A stretch of 64,000 nt of DNA, from contig QANU01075165.1 of the NCBI GenBank assembly GCA_003254905.1, positions 145,401-209,400 of the forward strand, in the 5' to 3' direction. The translations under genes and the position numbers were made by a program. Positions 12,628-29,500 of the stretch are shown here, piece by piece. The notes under the pieces were generated by a model. The model had not been told where the DNA came from. It worked only from the letters and a program-made list of their open reading frames with translations, and searched no databases. Each line of letters begins with the position of its first letter. Position 1 is the first letter of the stretch. This DNA is from Nissolia schottii. Taxonomy: Eukaryota > Streptophyta > Magnoliopsida > Fabales > Fabaceae.

Positions 12628-12783
12628 CATTTGACCAACAAAGACTACTTACATTCCAATTAGGGAACCTCCAAAACTTTCTCCCATACCTTTTTTTGCG
12701 GCCAAATATGAGTACAATCAGTTTCTTTCCACACTTACATAATTGTTGTCCGCTCGAAAGTGTTGAGGATGACGATTTGAGAT
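12143..12783 (-). pseudogene. GRF-type zinc-finger protein pseudogene with C-terminal hydrophobic tail
   Basis: Minus-strand exon 1 (12653 to about 12783) reads SSSSTLSSGQQLCKCGKKL and continues IVLIFGRKKRYGRKFWRFPNWN to a GTAAGT donor at 12652. Exon 2 starts after CAG at 12400 with ADDDCEFFMRTDMN, reaches an in-frame TAG at 12314-12316, and continues in the same frame as PLIAAEQLVEELRRKNIRCK and a tail ILVVIVACSVYG to TAA at 12143. This is the plan of small plant GRF zinc-finger proteins: CxCG, GR-F motif, a short coiled coil, then a membrane-like tail. The Cys expected in the F(W)RCPNW motif is Phe here, there is an in-frame stop, and upstream of exon 1 a TGA appears before any ATG, so it is broken. 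These genes often spread with transposons. Confidence 0.65.
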
Positions 12784-13394
12784 GTCAAACCAACAAACAA
12801 CAATGGAAAAAAAGCAGCGAACAGCAACACAAAAAGGCAACAAACAGCATAAAAAACAGCAAACAATATCATTCCTTAAAACAGCAAACAGCAACACAAA
12901 AAGCAACAAACAACATTAAAAAAAAATAAAATCAAACAACATCATTCCTTAAAACAGCAAAAAACAACAGAAAAAAGCAACAATCAACATAAAAAATAGA
13001 AAACAACCTCATTCCTTAAACAACTAACAACAACAGAAAATTAAAAAGCAACAAACAACATAAAAAAAAAGAAGAAGCAAACACGTGAATTAAAGGCAGC
13101 AAATGGCAAACAAAACATTAAAGGAAGCACATAAGTTAACAAGTCATAATAACTTAACAAGTCCTTATCATTGACAATGCAACAGATTAAAAAACAAGAA
13201 AATGGAAAGCCCAAGAACACTATTTTAAGGATCCAAGAAACTACTCAAGCAACAGGTTTTTTTACCTATATATTGCCCCTTTCACTTTTATTTGCGAAAA
13301 TGTGGTCCTGGGAGAAATATTACGGATGTGTGGGAGCTGGGACTGAAATCAGCTGTCCCTGGGCCGATTTCAGCCCCTTTAATTTATTTTTTTT
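12784..13394. other. CAACA-rich low-complexity region
   Basis: 12780-13080 is built from degenerate AACAGCAAACA/AGCAACAAAC units with a recurring CATTCCTTAAA segment at 12869, 12944 and 13008, spaced about 64-75 bp. 13320-13380 has an inverted pair, CTGAAATCAG and CTGATTTCAG-like. No coding function is seen. Confidence 0.5.
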
Positions 13395-13395
13395 N

Positions 13396-14901
13396 CCTTC
13401 ATCCGTCATAGTCGAAGGGTGTAACTGAGTGCAATTAATTTAATCCAATCAATTACATTTAACTTTTTACTATTAAAAAGTTAATAAAAAAAATCAAAAG
13501 CTCTTTAATCTAGATGGCCGTAAATTTTTTTAATAGACACAAATATAACATGTTGTCCTTAGGTTTACACATCGAAGTTGATGAGATTGTGTTAAGAATA
13601 AGGGAGACTCGATTTTAAATAGAGATATTTTTGACGTATGTGTTTAAGAATTTATTTTTTAAGCGCACATATAAAAAATGTGAAACTCACAATATTATTA
13701 AAGATATATTATATACACGTGAAACTTAATATATTTTTTATGTGTGTCTAAGAAAATATTCTTAAACACATGCTCACACAAGAATATCTATTTTAAATAA
13801 AGTTAGTAAGACATGTGCTCATGTTTACATGTTTACATATTTACATATTTACATGATGTGCATATTTATATGGTATCTCTTATATGATCTCATATTTAAT
13901 CATGCTCTTAAAAGTGATCTTTCGATTCTAAGAATTGATAACAAGTGGAAACAATATTAAGCATCAAAAGAACTAGAAAAATGATATTTTTGGCCTAATA
14001 GAACTAGTTCTTTCGAATAAATAGTGCAAAGTATTCAGATAAGTCTTTATCAAAACCTTATTCGGATGAAGGATGAACATTCATTTGAATAAGTCAATTC
14101 CAAAATTCATTCGAATAAGGTACGAACTATGTATTCAAAATAAGCAATATTTTGAGGATTCAATGAACTCAAAATATTAGCTTCATTCGAATAAAGAGGG
14201 TCTTTTAATTGAATGACACTGTATCTGTGACTTGAACAAAATTATGTTCACTCAAATAAATGGTATGCCTTATTATTAATGTTTTTATTGTACTCTTTTT
14301 CCTGTCGCATATTTTAAAGTTGGAGTTATGCAATTAAAGACAAATTGAGATAGTGCAAAATGAAAATGTGTTTCATTCCTTACTACGTCATTGTGCTAAT
14401 CTTACATATTTCATCCCTTAACAATAATACAGAGGAATTTTAGAACTAAAATATTGATTGCCATAGACACTACATGCAACAATCACAACGAGTATGTTCG
14501 TCTTTCTCCTCTCCGCACTTATCTTTTGCTTGCACCTAATATTCTTCCTCCTCAATTCCTCAACTAATTGTTCTGCTGCAATTAAGGGCTACGACACTTC
14601 ATCTGCATCAGGATGTGCCATGTTGGAATTTCTATTCATATCAGTCCGCATGAAGAATTCGCAGTCATCATCAGCCTGCAAACATGTAAGAAATTTTTAT
14701 TCATGTTTATCTTTCATTGTATTTGATACGTAAGAAATACACTAGCACTACTAGCACAAGAACCAAATACTATAGCCTACATAAAACTAGACCAAACTTT
14801 CAGATGAAACAACAATTGTTTAATTAACCAAAGTAAACCAAAATTTAACCAATTTGTCAATAAATCATCAAACAAAATAATTCACATTTCAATTTTTTTC
14901 C
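13396..14901. repeat. Right copy of the 1.5-kb duplication, bounded by N on both sides
   Basis: Near-identical to 11120-12627, including the GRF pseudogene exon 2 (14418-14675, minus strand) with the same internal stop. Both edges coincide with single N characters at 13395 and 14902. I take it as a redundant contig placed by scaffolding rather than a genomic duplication. Confidence 0.85.
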
Positions 14902-14902
14902 N

Positions 14903-16831
14903 CACATTATCCATCAATATGTCATATTAGAAGATAAAATGATAACAAAATTCGATGAATTTAATTGTAAAAATTAACAAAAATAGATAAATTAAGTAAC
15001 ATGAATATTTACCTTATGAGGTAATTAAGAAATCACATTTAAATAATTCTAAAAAGAAGATACACTTATTTGAAGAATTATCTATTTCCAAATTTTAAAA
15101 AAAAATACACGAAGCTTAATTCTTAATCTGATTCATGGCAATGGCATGCCATAGGAAGAAATCATTTACCCACGACAATGCAAGTTTGATAGATCGAGAG
15201 TTTGAGGGTAAAACAAGCAAAGCAAGGTTTCCACACTCCTCTTCATATCTCTCATGAGGGGCATGGACCCACAATCACATAAGGAAAGCTAGAAATAGCT
15301 AATGGCTTTAGCTCCACGAATGCCATGTCATGTCCCCCTCTCCTCATCATATATCTAATAGAGTATTGCTTGCTTGGAAGGGAATAACCAAAGTCTTTGT
15401 GATCAGATATGATATGCCCCTTTCATAATCTTCTAGATCTTTCTTTTCTTTTCTTTTTTCCCTTTTTATATATTTACCCTAATTTCTGATCATAGTGGAT
15501 GGACCACTAGAATGTTCTACTCCGCAATCATAGCTCTTACATGTCTTTTGGTGGGTCTTTTTTATTGGCTTTCGAGGGGATAGCATTATAGAAGCTTTTT
15601 TCTCATCATGTTCCCATATAGAGTTCTCCCCTCTCACACTGCATTAATGCCGCATTTTTTTTACTTTTCATGTTGAGAGCTACACATATATAGGCTTTGT
15701 TCTTACAGGAAATTAACAGAAGTCTGAGCTGGCATTGAAAAGTTTTTTGGGTAATTATGTACATTATAAACTATATATTATGGAATTAATTCTTTAATTC
15801 TTTCTTTGGACGGGTAGTGTAAATAAAATAAATATTTTTTTATAAGATTTATAACTCAAGAACTATGTTTAAATCTTTTTCTTAAAGCTAGAGACATGTT
15901 GCTACCACTTATTGCATGCAACTTGTTTTAAAGACATGCTGCTACAAATCATTTTCCTTCCCTTCGTTTGGATTGGAACAAAAAATGAGAAGAAAGAAAA
16001 TAAAAAAAAATAATGCTTTTTTTATTTTATTTTAAAAATTATATTTAATAAAGTTTAAACTCATGATCTTATGTATATTATTTAAATTTTTCACTATTAA
16101 ATTAATCTTAGTGGTGTTTTTCTTTATATGTTTGGATCAAGAGAAAATAAAAGTAAAGAAAATGATTATTATAAAAAGAAATGTGTTAAGAAATTCTCTT
16201 TCTTCTTTTCTTTTTCTATATGAACAAATAATCATATAAGATTGATCTCTTAATAATCATTTTCTTTCCTTTCATTATAATGTGTCAAGAAATTTTATGT
16301 GGAACCCACACAAAAATAATAATCATATAGGATTGGTCTCTATTTGTTTGGCTTTTCTCTCTGATTAATAAGAATATAATAATATTTGATTTCTTACCGT
16401 TTTATTCACTCATCATACATGACATACTTTCTTTGTCTTTTTTTTTCTCTATTTTCACATTTCTCTCCCCTAGTTGTACGATTTTCTCCTCATTTTGAGA
16501 TTTGGTTTTTGTGTGTCGATCCCACATGATTTTTTTTTCTTCTCTTGTAAACCAAACAAAAAAAATATATCAAATTTTCTTTATTTTCTTTCCTCCTTTT
16601 TCCCCTCAAACTAAATAAAGGNCTATTTATATTTATATAATTCATTTGGATAAACATTCAATGTCTCATTGTAACGAGCATAAGAACATTAGGAGAACCA
16701 CATCTAAAAAGCTAGTTATTGGGGTGAGAGAGTCTAAGTCCTTATATGGTCTTCCCTTCAAGGTAACCTCCTTAATATGGAACTCGTTACACTAATTCCC
16801 ACAAAAACATTGGACCCACTATGCTCATGTC
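14903..16831. other. Intergenic sequence, no gene seen
   Basis: AT-rich sequence with a single N at 16622 marking an assembly join. 15950-16610 has repeated TTTCTTTTCTTT-like stretches. No coding similarity or clear element ends were recognised. Confidence 0.45.
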
Positions 16832-17156
16832 TAGGGTTGTCAAAATGAGTCCAGCCTGCGAGCTCGATCAGTTTACCTCGTCAAATGGACGGACCAAACG
16901 TATAAAATCTGACACGTGAATAACAAAAGTCCGTTTAGGCCCGACCTATGTCAATTGCAGCCCAAATTGACCTGTTTAGTGTTAACACAGACATAACTTG
17001 CGAATTAACCAGTTTACCCACATAAATGGACAGACCGAACTTATAAAATTCGGCTTGCAAATACTGAAAGCTCATTTAGGCCCAGCCATTTGGGCTTGTG
17101 GGTTAACCGGGCTGGGCCTAAACGGGCCAGGCTATCCTGTTTGACAGCTCTAGCTA
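16832..17156. mobile_element. Non-autonomous hAT-type element (TAGGGTTGTCAAA family)
   Basis: Left end TAGGGTTGTCAAAATGAG, right end (reverse complement) TAGAGCTGTCAAACAGG. Flanks CTCATGTC (16824-16831) and TTCATGTC (17157-17164) match at seven of eight, if four bases GCTA after the terminal repeat belong to the element. The interior carries GGCCC/GGGCC-rich subterminal stretches like the elements at 28373, 44773 and 26215/29960. Confidence 0.7.
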
Positions 17157-19946
17157 TTCATGTCTTTAGTGTCCATGGTGGATCACATACTTTGTGAAAA
17201 TTGTAATTGAGTGTCTAATTAAATGAGTTGTATAAGTAACATTTTCCTAAATATTAATTATTAGTAAGTGCAATAAAATATGTAACACGAAAGTTATATG
17301 CGTTGACAACGTTTGTTTACTGAGACAAGGAAAAAAAATCCTGTTTGTTTACTGAGACAAGAACAAAAATTTGTGTATTTTCTGTATCTCTGTTTTGTTA
17401 TGACACAGACACAACATTTTACATAAGGATAATGTGTTTTTTTTGTTTTTTGTTTTCTATTAAATTAATGTAATAAGGGTATTTTAAGTCATTTGGAGTG
17501 TATTTTCTGTTTTGTCTCAATTAAACCAAACAAGATACAGATACAAATAAGTGTGTATTGTGCACTATCATCAAACAGAATACTGATTTATTCTCTTATT
17601 TTTTATGTCCCTATCTTCAGGTCTTTGTATTCCTGTCATGACTCAGTAATAAAATACAACTTAATTGTGCGAGCAATATATCTGATCCAACACATTTTTG
17701 TGTGTGTTTGTGGTTACAATGTTGTAACTACTCGCATCCCAAATCTTATTCTATTCTAACCATATTCATGAAGAACGTAATGTTATACACGTCTACTCTG
17801 CCACCAATCAGTGTTTTATGCGAAATTTAGTCAATAACGAATTATAAACCATAAACCATTCATCACAAAACTTCAATTAAAAACTTTTTAAGTAGAGAGA
17901 TTATAGGATAATTCATCTAACAAGTGGATTCTTTTAGTGATAATGCATGTTTGGAAAGATAAATTTGAGAACGATTGTAATGAATACAAGGACTCAAATG
18001 ATTCTAAGAATTGCTCAGCAATGAAGGTAAAGAAAAGAACTTGATTGAAGAACACTGAGTACAAGATATAACAAAATGCAAAAAGAATCACAATCCTAAA
18101 AACTACTAGTATGGAAAGCAAGTAAATGGGAAATTACTTTATTCCTCTTTGACTCGTGCGTCCCAGAGACAATGAATATCTATGAGAGTTGCAAGTGTAT
18201 ATTTTGAGGCTTAATGTTGCACTAAAGACACCTATTTATAGAATTGAAAGTCCTTGTGCATGTCCGCCACTTGTACTTGGAACAGTTGAGGTCCAAAATT
18301 CTTGCTACTCGTTGTGAACGTCCAACTTCAAAACCGCTAAGTAACTTTCATTCTGTAAACTAAGCAACCTAACTTCTTTAAACTGCCAAGTAACCCCTTC
18401 TTTTATTATTAACCACTTCATCTTGACTCCAAATAACTCCCACGCATCTGAATTTTCAATTTTAAAACATGGCGCTGCCAGTTATTTTTTACATCAAGTC
18501 ACTGATCATCCTTGAAATTATTATTTTGACCTTACTTGCTTTGAAAAATCTCAAGTTCTTGAATTGGTCATTCTCTAAATATTACTGATGAGTTGGTTGC
18601 CTCTTTCGTCATTGTTGGGTTGGTCGCTTCTTTGATATTGTTAGATTGGTCACTCCTTTATTATCCATTTCATGTAAAGTCCTATTTGTTTTAAAATCAT
18701 TAAATAGGTTGACAATTATTCTCTCCTGATCATCTCTTACTTTTTAACATTGATCTTCTCAGGATCAACTCTACTAGCTTTTGCTAACAGGAAGATTGCT
18801 TTAACCTATTTTAATTATTTGATTATAACCTTTTCTTTTAAAATATTCTTAAGGGGTGGACGCTTTTGTCTTTTAAACTTCCTCGACGCATTTATGGTAT
18901 AACACACCGTAAGCGAATTCTCTTGCTAGATCTTTTAATTGAGTACCGTAATTTGATGAAAACTTTATCTAGGAACTCACAGCTACCATAGGATGAGGCA
19001 ACAAACCTTGCTTCCAAAGGAGAGTGCATGTATTACATTTAATTCGATAGTCACACAATACATTGTGTTTGCTGATACAAGTCACTGGATTAAACTTAAA
19101 ATGTTCCATAATTCTCTACTATTAAGAGTGATACCCACCCTAAAATTTCTTCTTACAAAGGGATAAAAAGATATGAAGTTTTCGTTACAAAATAAATTGT
19201 CAACCAGCAGGTCCAAAAATCTTTAGGCTTCTGGGCTTAAGTGCACAAAACTAGCCTGCTTTAAAATTGGGCTGATCATCCAAAGCCTTAATACTTACGA
19301 CTTCAACCAAATTTATGTTTGCCACGAGAAGTTAAACACACTGCTATAGTGCTATTCCAATTCATACCCAGGCAAGGGGACTCGAGCTTCAACAACATTA
19401 AAGTTCAATTAATATAAGTTGTGTACACATTTGTTATTGGACATCATACTGACTTACATCTTATTTGAATTTGAATGAGATCTGATCCAATGACAAACGG
19501 AGTGTCTATCAATGTGAGATCCCATACAAATACCATTTCTCAATTAATATATATACATCCACATCATCAACTACTCATTTCCAAGTAATTTCCTGTTCTT
19601 ATGCCACCCAATATATCAGGAACAGTCTAAACTTGAAATGGAGCTATCTAGTTAGTGAAGAAGTAAGTAAAAGCCATGTATGTGCAACATAAGGATCGCT
19701 AGTTGATCTGAATAAATATCCATCCCAGGCATTATGCATGCATAGAAAAAAGTTTGATGAGATTTACTAGCACTATGTATAAATACTAGAAAGAAAGGTA
19801 AATAAAAAGGAGGGGAGGGGGGGGGTTCCGTACAATCGTCAAGCAAGTTGGTGAAAGCGATATGGCCTCAAGAAGCGTTGCATTGTTCGAATGGGATAAG
19901 AGTAGCCCCTGAAACCCGTGCCTCAAAGACCAAGGTTAATTGAAAC

Positions 19947-19984
<38 letters not shown>

Positions 19985-20560
19985 TGGGGTTACTACGGCC
20001 ATCTGTTTGTATTTGTCATAGAGGACGTATGATCGTGATGCATGAGAAGTGACATGTGTGAGGCAGTTGGAGCCATTTATATATTCCTACTGGTAAAACA
20101 CGATAGCACAAACAAAGTTTTCACAATTATACATAAACGAGTACACGTGGAAAAACATAATAGCAAATAAATGGAGAAATTCTTTTATATATATATATAT
20201 ATCATGATGTAAAAGATTTACATATTATAATGTATCTAGAGTATTGAATTTTTGTGGAATGAGAGAAATCATTGGAGAGAAAAAATAGTAGAGATTGAAC
20301 TTATGGTGTATAAATCATTTACACTATGGTGTATATAATAATTTCTCAATTAAATAACAGAGAAGTTGATGAGAACAAATAGGAGGAGAGATGGGTTCTA
20401 ATGAGGTAACTATCTGATAGCAACAACATCCTGCTGATTGAATGACCATGGTGACGAGTTCCTTAATTCCGATAATGATGAGGAAACAAAAATCTTCCAC
20501 TCTAGTCAATAGGTACTGATGGAGATAACAAGGCAAATTGCGCGTGTGTGTGTATATATA
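17157..20560. other. Intergenic sequence with simple repeats
   Basis: No gene recognised. Two GTTTGTTTACTGAGACAAG copies at 17308 and 17343 suggest a small duplicated or MITE-like segment with TTTGTCTCAATTAAACCAAAC at 17512. A TA repeat occupies 19950-19979. Confidence 0.4.
19950..19979. repeat. TA microsatellite
   Basis: Uninterrupted TA repeat of about 30 bp. Similar runs lie at 46039-46066, 48962-48985 and 56649-56681. Confidence 0.9.
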
Positions 20561-20811
20561 TATAATGAATTTTACTGTAGGCAGTAGTTGGATATTTGAA
20601 GATTCAAGTAAGACCCGCTTCTTCTTCTTCTTGTTGTTATTTTTGACGTGTAAGACCCTCTTCTTCAACAAGGCAATTAAAGCACAAGTTAAAGTATCTG
20701 TATCTAGTGGGAAAGTATTTAATGGCATACAACTAACCAGCGCGTATTAAATATTTGCAGTTGTGTGTCTCAGTCTCCCGTTTACATGGAAGAAAAAATA
20801 TCAGCACCCTC

Positions 20812-20818
20812 ATAAATA
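20812..20818 (+). promoter_or_regulatory. Candidate TATA box of receptor kinase A
   Basis: ATAAATA in the context CCCTCATAAATAGCAGC, 76 bp upstream of the ATG at 20894, gives a short 5' UTR of about 45 nt. Motif and spacing only. Confidence 0.4.
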
Positions 20819-20893
20819 GCAGCAACCAATGTAGGCAAAATCTTACCATGTAAGTTTGAGAGGAAAAAAGATCTGAATTGATCAAACAGCAGC

Positions 20894-24138
<3,245 letters not shown>

Positions 24139-26214
24139 AAACCAAGGCTACCTTGGAATAACAAGGGTTTGTGAAAAAGTTGTCTATGATTATGCATATA
24201 TTATTATCCAATTCATAGTAATGTAAAATCAGGGTAATAAAGGGGCAAGGCTAATACACATATTCCACTTATTTTTGTAAGATTGCATTGTTCTTAGTAT
24301 AATTTTGTATTAAATATGTAAAAATCAGGTAATAAGAATATGCGTTACTATTATTTGTTTCTTTTTGTTCCTATTATATTTTTAATTATCAAATTATCAA
24401 TGATACGAACCTTTACGCTCAAAAAAAAAAATATTAATGTCTATGTATCTTTTGTATCAGAAATTAACACAAATGTATTGTAATTTAAAAAATGCATTAC
24501 ACCTAATTGCAAAATTGATTTTAGAATTTTTGAGATATGAAAGACTATAAAAATTGAAATACTAAGGAAAGAAGCGAATTAACCAAAAAGGAAAATACAA
24601 ATGTGTTGAAAGTGTTCGTGATTCAAATAATATTGAAAATAGCATCCACGCCTCAGTCAAAATCATATGTCATCATTGCTTGGATAACACAAATATTGAA
24701 AAGGGAAAAATAAAATTAAGTTAAATTCTTTTAACAATGAACTAACTCAAATTAAGCAACTTGTGAATACATATAAAAAAAAATCAGTCAAGAAAACAAG
24801 CAAGCATAAATCAAAAAGAGCAATCAATTGAAAATATTAATACTCATTTGAGCCTGAAAGATAATAACAAAGACATTTATTCATATTTTTTTAGTTTTTC
24901 ATTTTCATATTCTATTCTTTTCTTTTCTTTTTATTTTTGTTGTATAATATTGATCAATTTAGTTTATTTTTCATTTTCATAACCGCTCTAACCATTTATT
25001 TATATGTCAAAACCAACGCCATTAGGCCATTACCAACTAAAAAATTATCCAACACTCCAAATCCAATTGACTAATTTTTGTTTTGTAAAGAGCATATGAA
25101 AAAAAGAGTCTATAAGCCCACTGGGCCAGATCAGAAAACACTAAAACGGAAACCTTCTTCTTCTATGGAGAAAGAACTCTCATGACCCCGCATCAGGCCT
25201 TGGTCTTGGGTGGATCTTGGTCATCAAGATTGGGCCTCATTTAGGGTTGTTTGGGTTATTTGGAGATCGCCCCTCCATAATAATATTTAAGTGCACTTAT
25301 AAAAATAAACCGACTTGACTTACATTTGATTTTGAAAATGGTAGAAATTAGTGAGGACCTTATTTTTTTTTGTTAAGGATCAAATTGACTAATCATTAAT
25401 TTGACGGAGACTAAATTGGATTCATTAATCAAATATTTCACGTTCTGATTTATCTACTTCATAATTATTATTCAAAATTTTGAGTTCTAGCGATTCATAT
25501 CACAATGTCTTCGGATCATGTGGTTTTTAACTATTTCTTTTGTTTTAGATATATTGATTTAAGAATATACGTACCTGAAATAATTTAGCAGACACCATAG
25601 TCTAAATATGTTCCAAAATCTCTTACTTATGTTAATAATTGTGGTTCTGCTAGTGGTGGTGACATTTTCATTTTTATAGAGCAATTTTCCACACCTAAAA
25701 TGACTCACTTTCCTCCAATGACCTAAATTGTATGACATCTAAAAAAAATCCACCCAAAGATGACAAATTTGGTGACAAACAATCTTGAAGGAAGGTGTAA
25801 TACAGTGATGGGTATAGTTTTGGAGGACTAAAATATGACTTTATTTTTCAATTTCTTAACAACTCTCACTAATTGTTAAACCTAACCCATTACAATGTAG
25901 AAACCTAACCCATTACAAAGTAAAAAATTACTCAGCAGTCCAAGTCCAATTGACCAAAAATGATCATAGAACAAACGCAAAAGAGAGGCCATCAAAAGTC
26001 CACTGGGCCATATCTGAAAACACTAAAAGGAAAACCTCTTCGTGCGGACGCGCACAACCAAATCAGAATCAGGGGTATGGGTTGCTCTGGTGGCATGAGG
26101 TGTGTTCTAGGACGTTAGACTCTAGAGTTGATTGTTCAGGTTCCCCTGCGAGCAACACCTTCATTTTTTTTACATGTGCTTTGATTAGAATGTGGAATGT
26201 CCTTTGGCTAAGCA
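24139..26214. other. 3' flank of kinase A and intergenic sequence with an old internal duplication
   Basis: 24139-24420 is the 3' UTR/flank of kinase A and is matched by 31499-31790 downstream of the broken copy. About 25040-25160 and about 25925-26045 resemble each other (CCAA(A/G)TCCAATTGAC, CCACTGGGCCA, GAAAACACTAAAA), a diverged direct duplication near 885 bp apart. No gene recognised. Confidence 0.5.
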
Positions 26215-26516
26215 CGACCAGCGAACCTAGTTAAATGGATGGATTTTACATGTAAAAAATAGGCCCGTGAAAATTTAAAAAAAAATAGCCTGACTTGTTT
26301 AGGCCGGCAGGCTAAATGGGCCAACCTGTGATTTTTTTTAAATACCAAAAAATTAAAAGTTTCATCTTGGAATCTAAACTTTATTGTAGAGTTTAAGAGT
26401 CTAGAGTTTAACTATTTACACTTATAATTGAGCATGTTTAACTATTTGTTATGCTTAACTACTTAACTATATTTATATTGCTATACCGCTGAAGTGCTAT
26501 GACATAGATATGTAAA
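26215..26516 (-). mobile_element. Left half of a hAT-type element split by the Copia insertion
   Basis: Matches, in reverse orientation, the right half of the intact element at 44773-45593: the TTAAATGGA...TTTTACATGTAAAA segment at 26232, then GTTTAAGAGTCTAGAG..., ATAATTGAGCATGTTTA and GAAGTGCTATGACATAGATAT. Similarity stops at about 26516, where sequence of the Copia 3' LTR begins. The outermost 40-50 bp are too diverged to show a terminal repeat. Confidence 0.65.
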
Positions 26517-29500
26517 ACATATATGCAAGGACAAATCTAAACATGCCAGTCAATTCAAATAACATATTCAAATCAAACAGTGGAAGCTAAACAATACAAA
26601 AGCGTACTTCCAGCCATTGCAGATCAAACACGAAGCAGCTCAAGCACGGACCCGAATCAGGTTTAATTTTCCAAACCCTCACTCACTCAAAAATAGATGG
26701 TGTATTTTTTTTTTTAAATAAAGGACTAAGCTTGGTGATCCAAAACGGAGCACCAAATCCTATTTATAGAGTCTGCCCATCACAGAGCTCAACCAATTTT
26801 GATCAGAATGTGGGTTTGAAGATAAGAATGTGAGTTGGTTACTGAACATTGTAGAGATAAGGGTTGAACGTGGAAGGAAAATGGACCAAATCCAGAAAAC
26901 TAATTTCCTAAAAAAGTTGCAACGAGAAAACGTGGGAAACGTGGGTCCATCCAAAATTCCATCATTCTCTCACTTGGTTCATTTAACTCAACATTAACCA
27001 TAACAAGAAACATAATATAGAAGTCATGGCGATAGGTCCTCTAATAGTGAGTAATATCTTCCAGGTACTACAATATATCAAATCTCTCAACACTAGCTCT
27101 CAACTTAATGAATAAACCATATGTTTATTCTAGATCTAAACCAAATGATATTTCTTGAAATAAATAAATATGTGCACTAATCCATATGAGAAAACATCAA
27201 ACTAAATAAGAGTTCATTGCAAATAACAAATGTACGTACAATGAAATTACATCATGGAACCAAGTCCCATTCGTATTACATGATCCTTAAAATTCTTTGG
27301 TGGCATGCCTTTAGTTAAAGGATCAGCAATCATCAACTCAGTGCTAACATGTTTAATGACCACTTTCTTCTCTTTAACACGTTCTCTTATGGCTAAGTAC
27401 TTGATGTCAATGTGCTTACTTTGACTTCCACTTTTGTTGTTTTTAGCCATACACACTGCAGCATAGTTGTCACAGTACAACTTTAATGGCCTAAAAATAG
27501 AGTCCACAACTCTAAGGACAGACATGAAACTCTTCAACCATACACCATGTGAGGTAGCCTCAAAAAAACTCAGCCTCCATAATGGAAGTAGCAGTCAAGG
27601 TCTGCTTGGCAATTCTCCAAGATACAGCTCCACCAGCTAACATAAAAATATAATCAGATGTTGATTTTCGTGAATCTACGCAGCCAGCAAAGTCTGAATC
27701 GGAGTAGCCAATCACTTCCAGACAATCATTCCGTCTGTACATGATAATGTAATCCTTTGTCCTTTGTAGATATCTCATCACTTTCTTTGCAGTTTTCCAG
27801 TGGTCAGCACCTGGATTACTCTGATATCTTCCCAAAACTCCAACAGCATATGCAGTGTCAGGTCTGGTGCAAACTTGAGTATACATAAGGCTTCCAACAG
27901 TTGAAGCATATGGAATATTCTTCATGTGTTCCCGCTCAAAATCATTTTTCGGGCACTGACTCAAATTGAGTTTATCACCCTTCATAATGGGGGCTATACT
28001 TGGTGAATAATCTTTCATGTTAAATCTATCTAAAACTTTGCTAATATAGGTCCCTTGAGACAGACCCAAAATGCCTCGAGATCTTTCCCTATGGACCTTA
28101 ATGCCAATGACATAAGATGCTTCTCCCATATCCTTCATATCAAAGTTCTTCGAGAGAAATTGTTTCACCTCATATAGCAGACCCTTATCATTAGTTGCAA
28201 GTAAAATGTCATCCAGGTATAGCACAAGAAAACAAATCTTACTCCCACTGACCTTTTGGTATATACATTGATCCATGATGTTCTCTTCAAAGCCAAATGA
28301 AGTGATGGCATCATGAAACTTTAGATACCATTGGCAGGAAGCTTGTTTCAAGCGATAGATGGATTTATTAGGTAGGACTGTCAAAATGTGCCCGGTCCGT
28401 TTACCCGGCCCGTTTACTCGGTTAAATGGACGGACTTTACATGCAAAAAATTGGCCCGCAAAAATTTCAAAAAAAAATTGGACCGGCCCGTTTAGGCTCG
28501 CCCGTTTGGCCCGCGGACTGGCCCGTTTACCTGTGAAATTTTTTTTGAATTTTTGAATTTTTGGAATTTTTTTGGAATTTTTTTATTTTTTATTTTAAAA
28601 AATAAACGGGCTAACGAACGATCCGTTTAGGCCCGCGGACCAACCATAAACGAGCCGGACCCTAAAAATATCCATATTTTTGGCCTAGCCTGTTTAGGCT
28701 CGCAAGCCTAAACGGGCGGGCCATAAACGGGTCGGCCCGCCCGTTTTGACAGCCCTATTATTAAGCTTGCAAACTAAGTGCTCACCATCACTAGAGGAGA
28801 ATCCTTCAGGCTGTTTCATGTAAACCTCTTCCTTTAGATGACCATTAAGGAATGTCATTTTCACATCCATTTGATGTAACTCAAGGTCAAAATGAGCTAC
28901 TAATGCCATAATTACTCGGAAAGAATCTTTCTTAGATACAGGAGAAAATGTCTCCATGTAATCGATTCATTCTCTTTGAGTGAACCCTTTGGCAATAAAC
29001 CTTGCCTTATGTCTCTCAATGTTGCCTTGTGAGTCTTTCTTGGTTTTGAAAACCCATCTATATCGAATGGCTTTTACACCACTAGGCAACTGTACAAGAT
29101 CCTAGACTTGGTTAAATGTCATAGAATCCATCTCATCTTTCATGGCACTGTACCACAAGTTTGATTCTTTAGAACTCATGGCTTGTGAAAACGTTTCAGG
29201 ATCATTTGCAGCCCCAATGTTGTAGTCCAATTCTAGCATATACATTACATAATCACTAGGGATTGCTGATCTTTTGACTCTAGCAGATCTTCTTAATGTT
29301 ACCTCATCATTTTCTAGAGAAATTTTTTGGTCAACTGGTTGTTCAATAGGTTGTTCAACATTATCTTGATATTCCTCATCAACAACTTGATCTATATGGT
29401 CGTTTACAACAATTTTTAGATCTTCAATCATTGGTTGTCTAACACCCGTTTGTACTTGAGGGGTGTGAATGACAACCAATCTGTCAATTGAGCTAGAGGG

